Positions 25,201 through 39,300 of a DNA stretch of 64,000 bases are shown piece after piece. Position 1 is the first letter of the stretch, and the number at the start of each line of letters is the position of its first letter. The notes under the pieces are model-generated. The model was not told the DNA's origin and searched no databases. It worked only from the letters and a program-made list of their open reading frames with translations. The translations under genes were made by a program, and so were the position numbers. Source of the DNA: Trichoplusia ni (lineage: Eukaryota > Arthropoda > Insecta > Lepidoptera > Noctuidae); contig NC_039486.1 of assembly GCF_003590095.1 (NCBI RefSeq), positions 5,082,336 through 5,146,335 on the forward strand. The letters run 5' to 3'.

Positions 25201-27060
25201 TATGAAAATTTTCATAAAAATGTATATTCAAGCGAGTGGCTGTTTGTTAGTGCCAATTGTTAAGCATGTTAAACAATTTACCATGTGAAGTAATTAAACA
25301 ATTTTTAATGTAAAAATTTACGAAATGAGAAATTATTTTCTATTGTTGGTATCTATAAGTAAGAACTGCAAGGACACAAAATCGATTATATTTAATACCA
25401 AAGATTAAAATTATCCTTGAAGTTTACATAATTATTATTTTCAACCAATTCAACGTTAATCCCAGCTTAGTAAACTAGCTCAGTCGACATACACATTGAT
25501 ACATGATGATATAACAGAATACCTCAAATGATATTCCTTTTCGACGAGGGATATGTCAGTTCAAAAAAGAGGGATACAATATCGTAAGTACTCGGAGAAA
25601 TGCGACTTGCCTACATGCCGAAATCTGTGCGATATTATACAGCCTTTCCATCCCATTTAGTCTGATCTGATAACAGTATCAGACTAGTGATATGGCCGTT
25701 GGAGGTCCAAACTTTTCACAGTTTCCATTCCCAGCATATGCCATGCTCAAAGTTAGTTTCACTAACTTCAAACCGTGAAGGATAAAACATAAGAAGGAAA
25801 CTAGCACACCAGAAAATTTGGAAAGGTTGTGTTAAGCCAAGTCAGGGGTTACGGGGTTAAAGTGTAACCACGTATTACACCTACCATACTCTCAGCAACT
25901 CTACTTCTCAACTCTATAGAGCTTATCAATTTTGTCATCGAATAGATGCGTAAAAACACCTTGAATTATGTGATCTTACAGGCAGTTACAGGTAAGGCCG
26001 CATTTAAAAAGTCCTTGCCTCAGAAAGTACGAAAACTACGTAGGTTCAGCCCAACGTTCGGCAGTCGTACGGCATCTTTGAAAATCACTAAAACTACATT
26101 TCAAACTCCCTGTATCTCAAAACTAAACCCAAGGTAGAAAAATAAACAAGGTAACCAACTGAAATCTTTTCAAAAAAGGCTCTATTTAGCTGAGAGAGTC
26201 CGGCGAGACGATTGCCGGTATCAACATGGTTTGAAAAAATGGCCGCCATGCAACACCGTGAGTTACCGTAAATTCTAGTGTTTATATGCCAGTTGCCAAA
26301 TATTATCACTAGCACACAAACCGTTCGAGCTTTAAGTTGTAACCAACAGATCGAGGAAGAATATTGAAGAATCTTCTAATATATAAAAGTTACCGTACTC
26401 CTCCAAAACCGCTCGAGCGATTTGTATGAAATTTTGTATACATATTGGGTAGGTCTGAGAACAGAACAACATCTATTTTTCATACTCCTAAGTGATAAGG
26501 GTTGCTCACATTAAAAATAATATTTTATTTTTTAGACGAAATTGTCTGTTTTTATTTTTTTATAATGTGGAAATGCCACATTATAAAAAAATAACAACAT
26601 ACAGCTAGAAAAAAAAATGTTCGGCAAAACAACGTTTGCTGGGTCAGAGAGTATTTTATAATAGATACTAATGTGGTATTTTACATCGCCTGCAAAACAC
26701 GCGTTTCCTAATTCCAGATCAAAATCTTTACGAAAATAAAGTAAGTATATCATAGAACACCGAGGAGTCCATTGACAGTACTTGATAAGGACAAATTCCC
26801 GATGATCTAACAATTGAGCCTATGGAATAACCGTGTAAATTACACGTCTAAAGTAGGAAGTAATAAAGTCAGAAACGCTTGCATGATGTGATGCAGGTGA
26901 CACATAATTTCGTCCTTGCCTTAATGAATGGTCTAAGCTCTGTCGTATCTTCTTTATCAAGAGTCCAAAATGTAATTAGTAATGATAAGTAAACACAGGT
27001 CATTATTATAAATGATAAATAGTTTGAAGATATCGTAAGTAGATCGACCCTATGTGTACT
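25201..27060. other. intergenic region between the ABCG genes
   Basis: About 1.9 kb, AT-rich, with no coding evidence; the longest open frames show no protein-family signal. It contains the reverse TE copy at 26391-26648. It ends at the GC-rich promoter patch of the second ABCG gene. Confidence 0.7.
26391..26648 (-). repeat. interspersed TE copy (reverse)
   Basis: Reverse-complement relative of 8492-8757. Contains a 19-bp perfect inverted repeat around a 5-base loop at 26552-26594 (TTATTTTTTTATAATGTGG) and ends GCAAAACAACGTTTGCTGGG. Confidence 0.7.
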
Positions 27061-27225
27061 GTGTCAGTTGCATCTTGCGCGCGAGTACGTCCTATCGCGG
27101 TCTTGCGCCGACAGACGCGCCTGCGACACTCCAATTTTCCAATTGTGCTTAAACTTGATAATCATTTTCTTCCGTTCTTGTTGTTGATATTCTAAAATAT
27201 AGAAATTTGTATTACGAGTGTTAAA
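27050..27225 (+). promoter_or_regulatory. promoter 1 and 5' UTR of ABCG gene 2
   Basis: A GC- and CpG-rich patch (about 27070-27125, for example TTGCGCGCGAGTACGTCC) in AT-rich surroundings, led by TCAGTT at 27064-27069. That matches the arthropod initiator TCAGT, placing a start about 160 bp before the ATG at 27226. No TATA box is evident. The assignment is inferred from composition and position. Confidence 0.5.
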
Positions 27226-27316
27226 ATGGATGTTGAAGCTGCAAGAGACGACATTAGTGTTGAAGATGGGAGTTTGATTGTTTACACGGATATATTCTGC
27301 ACAGTTAAACGGGCAA
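27226..27316 (+). CDS. ABCG gene 2, alternative first exon 1a
   Basis: ATG at 27226 in TTAAAATGG. Reads MDVEAARDDISVEDGSLIVY then TDIFCTVKRA, and ends with one base before GTGAGT (27317), joining to GA at 35328 as an Arg codon (KRA-R-KSWYK). The segment VYTDIFCTVK resembles the first beta strand at the start of ABCG nucleotide-binding domains. The intron to the common exon is 8.0 kb. Confidence 0.8.
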
Positions 27317-30300
27317 GTGAGTGAATTGATTAGAAATACCGTTTCATCTTATTTAATATCGTAATTCTATCTATATATCTTTAATAATGCCGTTGATTCC
27401 ATTGAAATAATGTTAAGCATATTTTAAATTGCATTCTCGGTGATTCTCACAAAGTGTGTGAAGGCAATCGTGTTCTGACTGCACGGTTGAATTGTTGTAA
27501 ACGAAAAATATTTCTTGCAATACCTGTGATTTCCTAATATTACGTGACTTGTTTCTTTCATATTACACTGTATTACTTGTTATCGTATGCAATTATGATA
27601 CTGGCCTGATAAATTCCCCGGAATGTGACAATATGATTGGGAAGTAGATCAGACTACTTAATTATTGGATGCATCATATGAGTTATAGTTATCCCATAAT
27701 ATCTCTTCTTGGGAGCTCTTATTTACCTTCACCCATACCTTTGTCGATATCCTTACATGCATCAACTTCCTGTTTTCCGATTGAGCTGTAATTTGGCAAG
27801 CATGTTTTCATTTGTGACAATGCATTATTGTGAAGACAAAAAACTGATCCGATGCTGGAGCTGAAGATGAGTCCAAATAATTCCGCTTAATGAATTATGG
27901 TTAATATCATATATAGAAGAATACACGACCCCAAAAAAAAAACAATCTAAAAAGTATTTTGTAAAAACAGGTTTTAATATTACTTTACATCAGACCTCTG
28001 CTCTTGCAAGGATTACCAGGAAGTGCCACCAAAGCATCTACATTGTCATTAATTTGTTTGTATCTGCATTGTGTTTATGTTAATAAGAGCTTGGTGTTTA
28101 TCTGTAAGTGATCAGTCGATCTCTTGAACCCCATTCGTGCTAATATGCGATCGCGGACGTAATTAGTTAATCAACAGAGATATATCGTAATCTTACCTGT
28201 ATTTGCCGAGGCTATTGAAGTTATTTAATTGACTCAATTTAAAATTATTTTCCCACATAAACAGGGAATTATTAATTTTTCACGGCGAGGCAAATTCAAA
28301 GATATTTTTAATTTATATTATTATAGGGGCGACCCGCCCAGTGCTAATATAAACTACAGAATTTCTTTAACGTTCTTTATTTTGATTTTGATAAGGATTA
28401 CCATCATCAACAAACACAGCTTCGCAAAGAAGTTTTGTTTTGGAATAAAATTATTAGCCAAAAAAAATGGTTATGGTGAGTCAACCTTAAAAGATAGACA
28501 AATTCTGTCTGAGACTTTTTTGTAGATCTTTTTATGGTGTACAATATTGTCCAACATTATTTTGATGTAGCTCTTGGGGTTAAGCCAGCTTTGCTATGAA
28601 AGTGTAAAAAAATAGTAAATACATTTGAAATCGCAAAAATTGACTATGTTCCTGTACGAAATTATTCATAAATTATCCTTAAAAACCTTCCTCACTAAAT
28701 CACTTTATCTATTAAAGAAAACCGCATCAAAATCCGTCGAGTAGTTTCAAAGATTTAAGTGGTCAAGGGGACAGAAAAAGCGCTTCTGTTTTATAATATG
28801 TAGTAAAATAAAAAATCTTTTTGTCAGTGTTGTATTTCTGTTAAATTGAGACGTCACCTTTAAAAATTAACTAATCCTTAGTAGTATCATCTAAATCGTG
28901 TTGATCACTTAGTGATTTGCATACAACTATCATTAAATAATGAGTTATGTGAAGTTTTATTGTTATACACACGTTTATTAGCAGCCTTGGAATTTAAGGA
29001 GAATGAAATAAATCGTTTTTGAAAAGCAAAATCAATTTAAACTTAAGCGTCTTGTTTTAGTTTTGAATATTTCCTTATTATATTACATCACACTAATATA
29101 TAAGTAAATAAATATGATAGTTACGTCTTTACGAACAAACAGCAGGGCCGAAACTTGTTGTGGAGGCTGACCTTAGATTACCCGATTTATCCAATAGCCT
29201 ATTTATCCGAATTCGTTAAAAAGGGCAATGTATTTGCAACTATAGCTGGCATCTAGTTAAGCGACAGCTAAAACGCTAGCAACAGCTACTTATTAAATAT
29301 AACTTAAACATTTAATTTTGCAATCAGAATTGTTTAATTGATAGTAGCAACATAAAGTATAGAACTAAAATGCAGAAGTTCGTCATGTATCCAAAATATC
29401 AGCTTGTTATTAGTGTTATTTCATACCTACTCAAACATTGAGTTTTATAAAACCTATTCAATATTTCATACAAGAGTTTAACGAGATAATGTGACAAGAC
29501 AAGTACAGTCAGCCAGTTAAACAGTAAAACAGTTACTAATTGTATGAATTAATATGGTTTCAATTCCTTGCTTGGTATTTTGTATTTGTATAACGCCGAG
29601 GTGAAACATAGGGCACTACCTTTATTAAAGACCTTGTTCAGACTCTCATAATTAAAATTAATCTTTGCTATTGACAACAAAGTGCCAGAACCTTTTAGTG
29701 TTGTGGGAATTGATGTTTAGTTTATTTCAGCCTTTGTTCCTTGATGATCAAAAACATCCACCCTATTTAATTTGACTGAGTTCATATTTTTTACATCTAT
29801 TTGTAAGTACTAACTTATATTGGTGACTGTACATACCTTTGTGCTCTTAAATGCCGTGATATTGAAACTTATATTATTGTATTGCTTATGCATACTCCCA
29901 AATATCGCAAGCTTAACTGACTGAATTTGATTGTGCTCATTTGTTTTGAAAATCTGATATTATTAAACTTTTGTTTCTGACGGTACTAAAGCGGAGAGAG
30001 TTAAACTCACGTCCCACAACGCCAGCACACGATAGTACCCGTCACTCCGGCCAGTACAGCAGCCGCATGCGCGTGCGCAACACGCGTAAACTAATCAATG
30101 TCGCGATAATATAAGCATTTGTTTACAAAACGTAAAATGGATGTCGAAGTTGGAAACTGTGATGAAATGAAACTAAAGTGTGATGTGTCTGTGTTTTTGG
30201 ATATACATTTTAAACTGCCCAATGGTATGATTACAGTGTTTTATTTTTAAGAGAAAGTATGCTTTTGGCGATATTGCGGTAGTAAACTTTGACTAACTGC

Positions 30301-33300
30301 TTAAGCGATTCGTTGTTGAATGACTTAAAGTATCTTTATCTATATTACCTGGATAAAAATCTCATGATATCCTTTGTTTATTTCAAGCAAAACAATTGCC
30401 AAGCCATATCAATTTATAAATCTACGTACAGCATATTACAAGCTCATAAATTATTTTCGACCAAGAAAATAAAATCAAATTAAAATGTCTATAATTACCG
30501 TTATTCAAATCACAGTGTAATCGTATACCCAAGGATGAATTAATTAATTACTTCATCATTTAAATACATTTATATTTTCGATTCGATACGACCTTACTTG
30601 CTATTGATATAATCCCGGATACTTTTATCCATAAATATAAATTCTATGTCAAAGTTTACTTTAACCTAACAATGCTAATTTAATTACAACGCATTTTGTT
30701 CTCATAACAAATAATAGGTATTTTATTATTTTCAAAGTTTACATATCTACTTAAATCAATCTTTTTAAACCTGAGATTAATTTTATACAATTTTCATGAT
30801 GGTTTGAGTTACAGTTCTTCATAACTGTAACTCAAACCAAAGTTAAACATACACTCATTGAATTCGCTTCTCACAGAAAAATATCTTTGAATGAAACCAA
30901 ATTCCAAATGTAGAGATTTGTTCTTTTTTACCTTCCTGATAAGAGAAAGTCATTTAGAGCATCATACTCATCTTTAAGGTGACAGGCTGGTGATGATGAG
31001 TATAAGCTATCCACAGTTTCCTCTCCCAGAAGAGTTCCAACTATCACCATCTTAATCTTATTACATCTAAATATTCTTAAGCTCTACCGAAGCTAAAGCG
31101 GATTATTCAAAGATACTAAATATAATATATTTAGCATACTTTTCTCTCCCTTTTACATAGCTTTTTGCCACGTGTCATATTGTTATAAAATAATAACTGC
31201 GACCAACTTTTTTAGACCGGCCTTCCGACATAGGTCAGTTGCCCATTATCTCCAGAAAAGATAATATCAACCAACCACAAGTTATCAATTGTTCCAGTTA
31301 ACTGTTCACTTGGTACAGAGAAATATATACAAAAACATAATGTTATTATTCTTTGATAAAATATTTGTGATAACTTCTTTAATTTGTGGCCCATTGTACA
31401 ATTACAGTGCAGAATATAATGTGCTGTTTTTTTTTATTAAGTTACACAGACTTGACATCAAGCATAGTTAAACATACTTCATAACACCAATACGTACATA
31501 TCACTGAAAATTACTATCACTTGTGAAATTCGATTTAATTCGATTCGGTCCTGAGTCTGGGTATCTTTGAGCATGTCATTTGAATGTTTGTGAAACCCCC
31601 TGCGATACAAAGATTAAATTGCAGGAGTCGTCTTTAAAAAAAAACAAATTAACTTTAATTTCTCTTTCTAACAGTATCAACGTGCAAACATGCCACCGAA
31701 GTGCTTTTGAGGGTAAAGCGATTATACAAAATTAAAGAAACTTAACTGACCATGTGATAACATTATCTCAAATCTTTATTACTGTAATATACCTAGAACA
31801 CGTGTATGAAACTAGTCTTAAAAATAATAATTAAATGTTTAAAAATACAACGGAGTTCTAAACCTAAGGAGGCAAATATTTAAAATGTTTTTTTTTATAA
31901 TGTAATAATGAGGTTTATTATCATGTTCTATTCTCCACATAAATTCAATTGAATGAACACGCTGTGAATCTGTTTCGAAGCACATTAATTTTATTTCATT
32001 TTCGGCTTTGCACAAGAGTAATAAATATAATAAACGTTGTTTTTACTAGGAAAACTGATTGAAAGTACCCATTTTAAACATGTCCTGCGTTAATGCAATA
32101 AAATCACACCTAGCCTCGCTAAAATGGAATCTAGCCTTCAATTTTTAAAAAAGCTTTAACTTACGCGCTTCGCTAATTTAACGCAAGTTTCAAATATTCT
32201 TTTCTTTTTTCTATTCAACCTTCTTTGTTTTGACATGCGTATTGTGCATTCACATATGGCCAACATTACCATTCTATATACCTATCAGAATTATGGTAAT
32301 GGTGACCAAGTAGGGAATGTTTGGATAGCCATGCAGATGGCTGCTCCCTGCATACCAACGGCTTTAAGGTACATGAGTAGATAATATAGTAAGCTTTTCA
32401 ACTGTACCTAGGTACTTGTTCTGTTGTCTGATGAGCTCGTGGCTAAGCTATAATCGCATAAGTGAATCGATCACAGGTTAAGCTACGCTTGACGCGATCG
32501 GTCCGTAGATGGGTGCCCATCTTTGTCATAACGAGTTCCTCCGTCTTTCGGAAGGCACGTTCAATTGCGGGTCCCGGCGGATATTCATACATCTTTGACA
32601 GTCGTTACAGGTAGTCAGAAGCTTGAAAGTCTGACAGCCAGTCTAACCAAGGGATATCGTGTTGCCTAGGTAACTGGGTTGAGGAGGTCAGATAGGCAGT
32701 CGCTCCTTGTAAAACACTGGTACTTAGCTGAATCCGGTTAGGCTGGAAGCCGACCCCAACATAGTTGGGAAAAGGCTAGGCCGATGATGATGTACTTGTT
32801 CTGTACTTGGTTACATACTTCATTTCGTGTATCATTTATGTATCATCAAGATAAAAAATTTATTGCAGCCATTTAGCATCTTATTTTGGTATCTTTTATT
32901 TCTAGTTTGGAAATATAAGAACAATGAATACTTAAAATCTGATTTAAGATAGAGATATTGTTAAGAATTATTTGCATTCATATTAATCGTGTAACAAGAT
33001 ACAGTCAGTTAAACATGTATAAACTTATTTAGAAAACTTGAACTATGTTTACCTTTCCATTGTGTTACTTGCGAACCCCTTGAATAGACAAGATGGAATG
33101 TAAACATTTATAACATATCCAAGACTTTCTTAATAAGTATCGGGTAATAAAGTAATCAGGAAAGGGATCAAGGAATTTAATATACTTGTGTCGTAGGGGC
33201 TTTTCACAAACATTCAAGTCATATGCACAAGGATACCCAGACTGAGAACAGACATTTTTGGATCACACAAATTCTTACGGGTCCGAACCCGCGACACGTT

Positions 33301-36300
33301 ACACTTAGTGGATTTGCGTGGTGAACTCAACCACTCGGCTATCCATGCAGTCGTATAGAGCGAATGTAGGTACTATAAGCCCTTGACATGGAGAACGGGC
33401 TGTTTAGCTATACCGTCACATTTAAAAGTAATTTTAGGTACCGCCGTTGTAAAAGTGTGACAGCACATTACACCGTGTTATACGACGTCTCTTTTCCGCA
33501 ACTGCGATATTACTACTATAAGAAATGGTGGTAGAGCCTCCGTTATTTGCGCCATTCATTTTGTGCCTTGCTGCAACATATATACGAAGAATACATACCT
33601 AATACTGTGGGATATCAAATCACGTCTAACACTCTAGAGCAGAACCTTTTTCATGGTTGCCTTCACGGATCTTGGGAACAAATGTATGAAACCTCTTTTT
33701 TAAAAACAATTGCTAATTGACTTGGGAGCAACGCATTCATTTACGAAACAGGAAATTTAATTACTCAGTTCTCGAGTATACGTGAACTGTATCTAACTAA
33801 TTTTGTAATTTATAATACCGAAATTAGAATTATGACTTTAAAACGCAAATAAGCCTAATAATGAGATTGTTTGTATCTATTTCATTGCTTAATTACAGTG
33901 ACTAAATGCTGCAATTAAAAATCTTAACGTCCTCGTTATTCAAGAGCTTCATTAAAGGGAAATCCGGACAAAAATACTTGTGTTCATACCACATAATCTT
34001 CAGAACTAGCTGGACAGAATAATATCATAACTAGAACTGCTTTCAAAACAAAAACGAGGACAAATAGGTTTAACCGTACTCCGTAAAAAGTCACTAAAAG
34101 TGACAGGCACGTATATAAAATTTTAAATCATAACATATTTGACAGGCCTGTTGGTCTAGTGGTTAGTGACCCTGACTGCTATACCGGAGGTCGTGGGTTC
34201 GAGTCCCGCCCAGAACAAATGTTGTGTGATGAGCATGATCATTTGTTCTGGTGTCTGGGTGTAATTCATCTATAATATGTTTGTATTTAGAAATATATAA
34301 GTAAGTTTATCAGTTGTCTGGTTACCATAACACAAGCTCTGCTTAGCTTGGGATCAGATAATCGTGTGTGAGTTGTCCCAGGATATATTATTACATTATA
34401 TTAAAAAAACTGTGAAAAATCATGTAATTTTATATTCTCCACCTCTTTAGTACCAATTCGTCTTGTTTCATCAGGTTATTGCATGAATTTCCTTATAACT
34501 ATGTCACAACCAAGTTTATACAAGATTAAGGAACGGATTTTAAACTAATCTTAATTCGTAATTACTAAATATCGTAAGATATTAGGACTGTTATCGCCGA
34601 TAACAATGTTGCAAGATATTAATACTTTCACACAATTTTAATAATCCTTAACCTTGTCCATTTTATATGCCTATCAATAAGACTCATTAATTTAACATAC
34701 ATTTTATGAATAATTAAAGCATGCTAAAATAATGTTTATCAAATATTTTTAAGCACGAAATTACAGTTAATGTCTGCCAATCTGTACCAATGTATTATTA
34801 ACTACATTGTACAAATTAGTTCAAAAGCCTACAGTCAAAACAAACATTATTATAAATATCAGAAAAGCCTAGATACCAAGTGGAATACTGTAATTCGTTT
34901 TTTATAAACAAATGCTGTCAAAGAGTGATAACAACAACAAGTATCACTAATACTTAAAACAAAATTTTAACACGTTTAAAAAACAATACAAATTAATTCA
35001 AGCACAAATTTATTTTTATTCCGAATGTTATGCAACACTTTTGTTATTATTTTGTTTTATAAAAATCTTTCCAGCTGTCAACTAAATATTGTACCCATAG
35101 AAATCTAAATAACAAGGTTATTATTTAGATTTCTATGATTGTACCTAACTATACAAAAAACAAAGAATGACGATGAACCATATTCTTATTTTAAAATTCT
35201 TCTATCGTGACATAAATTTAATAGAAGCTAATTATTAGTTAAAATGCTGTAGATGATACAAATCTAGTGCAACAACAATTTGCTTATGTTTTATTTTATT
35301 TTAATACTCAGTTTTTTGTCTATTTAGGAAAGAGTTGGTATAAGAGAGATGAAACTTTCGACAGTCCAAATGCCATACTGCGAGGGGCATCCGGCGCGCT
35401 TAGACCGGGACGGATGACCTTCATTCTTGGACCATCGGGCGCCGGAAAGACGACTCTACTCAAAATCTTAGCTGGAAGAAAGTAAGCTCATAATTTTCAT
35501 GACTTTACATTTACAAGTTTATACTTTTTCTGAATTTTGAACTACTAGCTAAGAGGGACGTCCATCCATGTAGTGCGGCAACTGCAATAATATTGCTTTG
35601 AAATGCGACACTACGCTAGTAAACCCTGAGATTTGAGTTTTAAGTCAGTCTTTTAGGTCAGGTTATTATATTTAAGGTAAGAATGCGAATGGTAGACCTT
35701 TTAATTTTTTTTTAATTTAAAAGACATTTTTCTTGACCAAAAGCAGCAAATTACTCGGTCAAGACTTGGCATGCAGTTACAACGCTTACGACACTTACAA
35801 GTAATAAAATGACCCTTATAAGGAAACATCAGGCATGTACTGTTGCAGTTGTCCTATAGTATGACAGCGAACAATATCATTGATATAAAATGCAAATCAA
35901 TGACTAGATCTGTATATAATATACGATTTCAACCTTCGCAACAATACACAACATTTTATGCGTTTAACGTTTATTTCTCCATTTCATTTATTTTGTGATG
36001 TTAAGAAGTAACGAATCCTGAAAACCTTTTATTAATTAACCTATTTTGTCTACGTACTTGTGCTACGTACGTAATTATTTGACGGACGAATTTGATATTT
36101 TGTCTTAAAAATTCAATTGTAATGGTCTGACTTTAGGATGGGGCTACAGTTCCTCGTCAATTTTGATCTAACACTCACCGCAACGCCTAAAAAAACCGCA
36201 TAATTATAGTATGCGTTAAGCAAATTCAGTATATTGTATTTGCAATTTAAATGCATTATATACATGTATGTAGGTACTTATCTATAAAGATTGACTAATG

Positions 36301-39300
36301 GATGATGTATTCAAACAAATGATATTTACACAGTTCCTGATAGCAATTACGGCGCATTTATCAACACAATGTTCTATGTTTGCTGTTTATGATGAATTTA
36401 CAGATTTTATAAAGTACTCGTAGGAACTTAACTTTTATATGATATCTCCAAAATTATTATTTTTATTTGCTTATTACAAGATGAGCGAACTCTATGAACA
36501 TTTTTATTAACTCAATTTCAGCGATTAAGCTTAGATTAAGCATAAAGCAATTAAGCTGACTCTAAATTGATGCTTTTTATATATATGTAGTTGATGTAAA
36601 TGAACTCGTTCGATACCTCTTCTTGGTCAAAACCAGTTTTATCTGCAACCTCAATGACCGGATGACATTATATCTAAATTCAGTGCCAGATACTATGTTT
36701 GGGTGGTTAAGAATACTTATATTTTTTACAGAAAGACAGGTGTGACAGGGTCATTGTACGGTGCAGGCCGTAGTTCCGTGCTAGTGGCACAGGACACGAC
36801 TCTCATAGACACCTTGACAGCTGGAGAAACACTGAGATTTGCTGCAAGTCTGAAGCTACCTAATGTTTCCCACAGAGAAAGGAATAATGCGGTAACTATG
36901 TTTAACTTGTCATATTAACATGTAAAGTTTTCAATTGTAGAGATATAACGTCTAATGTAGGAGACGAAAAAATAAACTAGCTCTACAATTTTGTTGAACT
37001 CTGCATTCTTAAAATTATTAGAAAGTCAAGTCTCTTGGACAGATGCTGGTTAAGCAAGAAACTTTTTATTGGTAGTACGATCGTTTAATGTTGTATACAT
37101 AAATATTTAAAATATATTTGCTAACTTCAACGATCCCGAATGGATCGGCACGGTGCTACGAACACGCGGCATACTTCAAAAAATTGATGGAAAAGCAATA
37201 GACCGGGCAGCGGAAAGGGAGGTTTTTTCCCTGCAGTGGGACAGTAACGTATAAACATAAAAAATCATATTCAAATACAAAAATAAACATACAAACTCTA
37301 TTACTAATAGAAGGATATCAAAGTTTACGGAAACATTTTATAAAATAGGTAATTTGCATGTCATTTAAGTATGTACTTATACAAAACGAATTACGCAGTA
37401 ATCTGATCGTTTATAAAGCTAACACATAAAACGATTTTAGTGGTTACACGCCATTTGCTAACAACAATATACTTGGTCACAAAAACTGCATTAAGAATAA
37501 AACAATAGAAAATCGTAAAGCTTTGGAAAATAAAAATGTGATTGTGTAGAAATAATTATTCTACACCCAATTTACCTATTTTTTTAATCGCTTCGCAAAT
37601 ATTTTTTAGTATTAAAAATGCATAATAATATAACTTAATATAGAACTAATTTTTTTTTCGATGTTTATTAGGGATGAAAGAGTTATTTGTGAAAACATAA
37701 ACTTTATATCACGGTTAACAAATTCTTAATTTTGTCGCTGTCATCTTTCATTAGTACCTATGTATCTCATAATCCGTGATAGCTAGACCATTGACATTTT
37801 TAAAGATTATGTATTTCCGTTGTTACTTTAACAATAAATATTGAAATAAACATCAATGATGATGAATTTTATGTTAAGATTTTCTTTAGTATATTTGCAA
37901 GGATCAGTCACCGTCGTGCGTCCGACTCGCCCTTGACCAGTTTTGCATCAATTTTATTCAAATATAAAACCGGATCATTTAATAACAACTTTGAATTGAG
38001 TCTGGCTATTTTGGTTTCTTAATTATACATTTATTCTTTAAATAGCCTTAGGTGCAATTTTTTGGATATTAATACCTACGTTTAGATTCATCTTCACTAT
38101 CCACTTTTTGGGCCTTCAGACGAAATCAGAATTTCGTCCGTACCCGAGGGATAAAACTTGACTCTAAGCATAAGACTCCGCAGTTGGTCTATCCTTAGAG
38201 ATTTTCATAGATCATTAATTTCAAAGACTTATAAACACTTAATTTAACGGTGCTCCCATAAAAATACCATATTTTGTTTTCTGCCATTTCGTTCTAAATC
38301 GTCTGCACACGAGACCGTCTCACACGTGACCGGGTTTTGCTTATTTTAATCCATTCAGATAAAATTAATTCTTTTTATGGATGTCTATAAAAGAATATAA
38401 ATCTCATATTAAAAACATCCATTGACAGTATAATGTGAACAGATAAACCTGTTTTGGATGTTAATTAAATGTTGCTTTTGAGTGTTTTTGAGTTTGTCAA
38501 TCAACATATTAAATTAAAATGTAATATAAAAAACTAACTATGTTATAACCTTGAAGGCACGTACTCTACTACTGACACGTGTAAGAAAAAGGGTTATGAA
38601 AAAAGATATAAAATAGGCGCGAATAGGGCCCTGATGTCCAGTTGAGGAGGACATAGTTGTATATCTCTCAAATACCACGCTCTTTGGGAGTCCCGTTTAA
38701 CTATACTTGGCCACTTTGAGTAAAGGGTAACAGACAACATCCCTTATACGCAAAATGTTCGTGAATATTGCTTAAATTAAGTTGTTTAATCAATATAATA
38801 TAACAGAACAAAGACAAGTTTGATTAAAGTGAGGAACGTTTGGGGCTCATGTTTTGCGAGCAATGTCATAATATTAATGTTCTGTCCACTTGATATTACG
38901 GAATCTTTACTTAGTAAAGGCATATAATAAATTAACTTCTAACTCTTTTGGTACAGATAAATACGGTGACAAAACAGCTCGGTATACATGATGTATTAAA
39001 CACAAGAGCCGGCCGGCTGTCTGGCGGGGAGCGTAAACGACTGACCATCGCTTGTGAACTACTTACAGACCCGACCATTATGCTGCTGGATGAACCTACT
39101 AGGTAAGTTTTAATTATTAAAATAACAGATATTTTGAGTTAAAAAAATATATTTATGGGATAAAAGATAGTTATTAATCGTGGATCACCATAAAATCTTA
39201 AATGTTTATTGTAGTCATTAGATGTACAGAAAAATATAATCATGACAAAAATATTAACTAAAAAAAAACCTTCAAATTAAAACGCATTCGAAAAGTAAAA

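Larger units (their letters stand above)
27317..35327 (+). other. alternative first introns of ABCG gene 2
   Basis: Up to 8.0 kb (from exon 1a) or 5.1 kb (from exon 1b). Holds perfect hairpins at 30801-30838 and 35096-35137, a SINE at 32425-32795, SINEs at 33193-33355 and 34144-34395, and repeat traces near 28325 and 28700-28800. No further coding exon is supported. Confidence 0.75.
35482..38956 (+). other. introns 35482-36731 and 36892-38956, ABCG gene 2
   Basis: GT..AG bounded. The second contains a piece at 37130-37255 (GAATGGATCGGCACGGTGCT, CCTGCAGTGGGACAGTAACG) that looks like a decayed retroelement 3' end. The rest is AT-rich with nothing recognised. Confidence 0.75.

Noticed and set aside
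28229..28525. 98-codon plus-strand open frame in the intron of ABCG gene 2
   Set aside because: AT-driven, partly overlapping a decayed repeat (GGGGCGACCCGCCC), with no splice-phase fit to the gene.
34147..34212. tRNA gene on the plus strand
   Set aside because: Box A and B are present, but no acceptor stem closes and the sequence continues into a SINE body shared with other copies.
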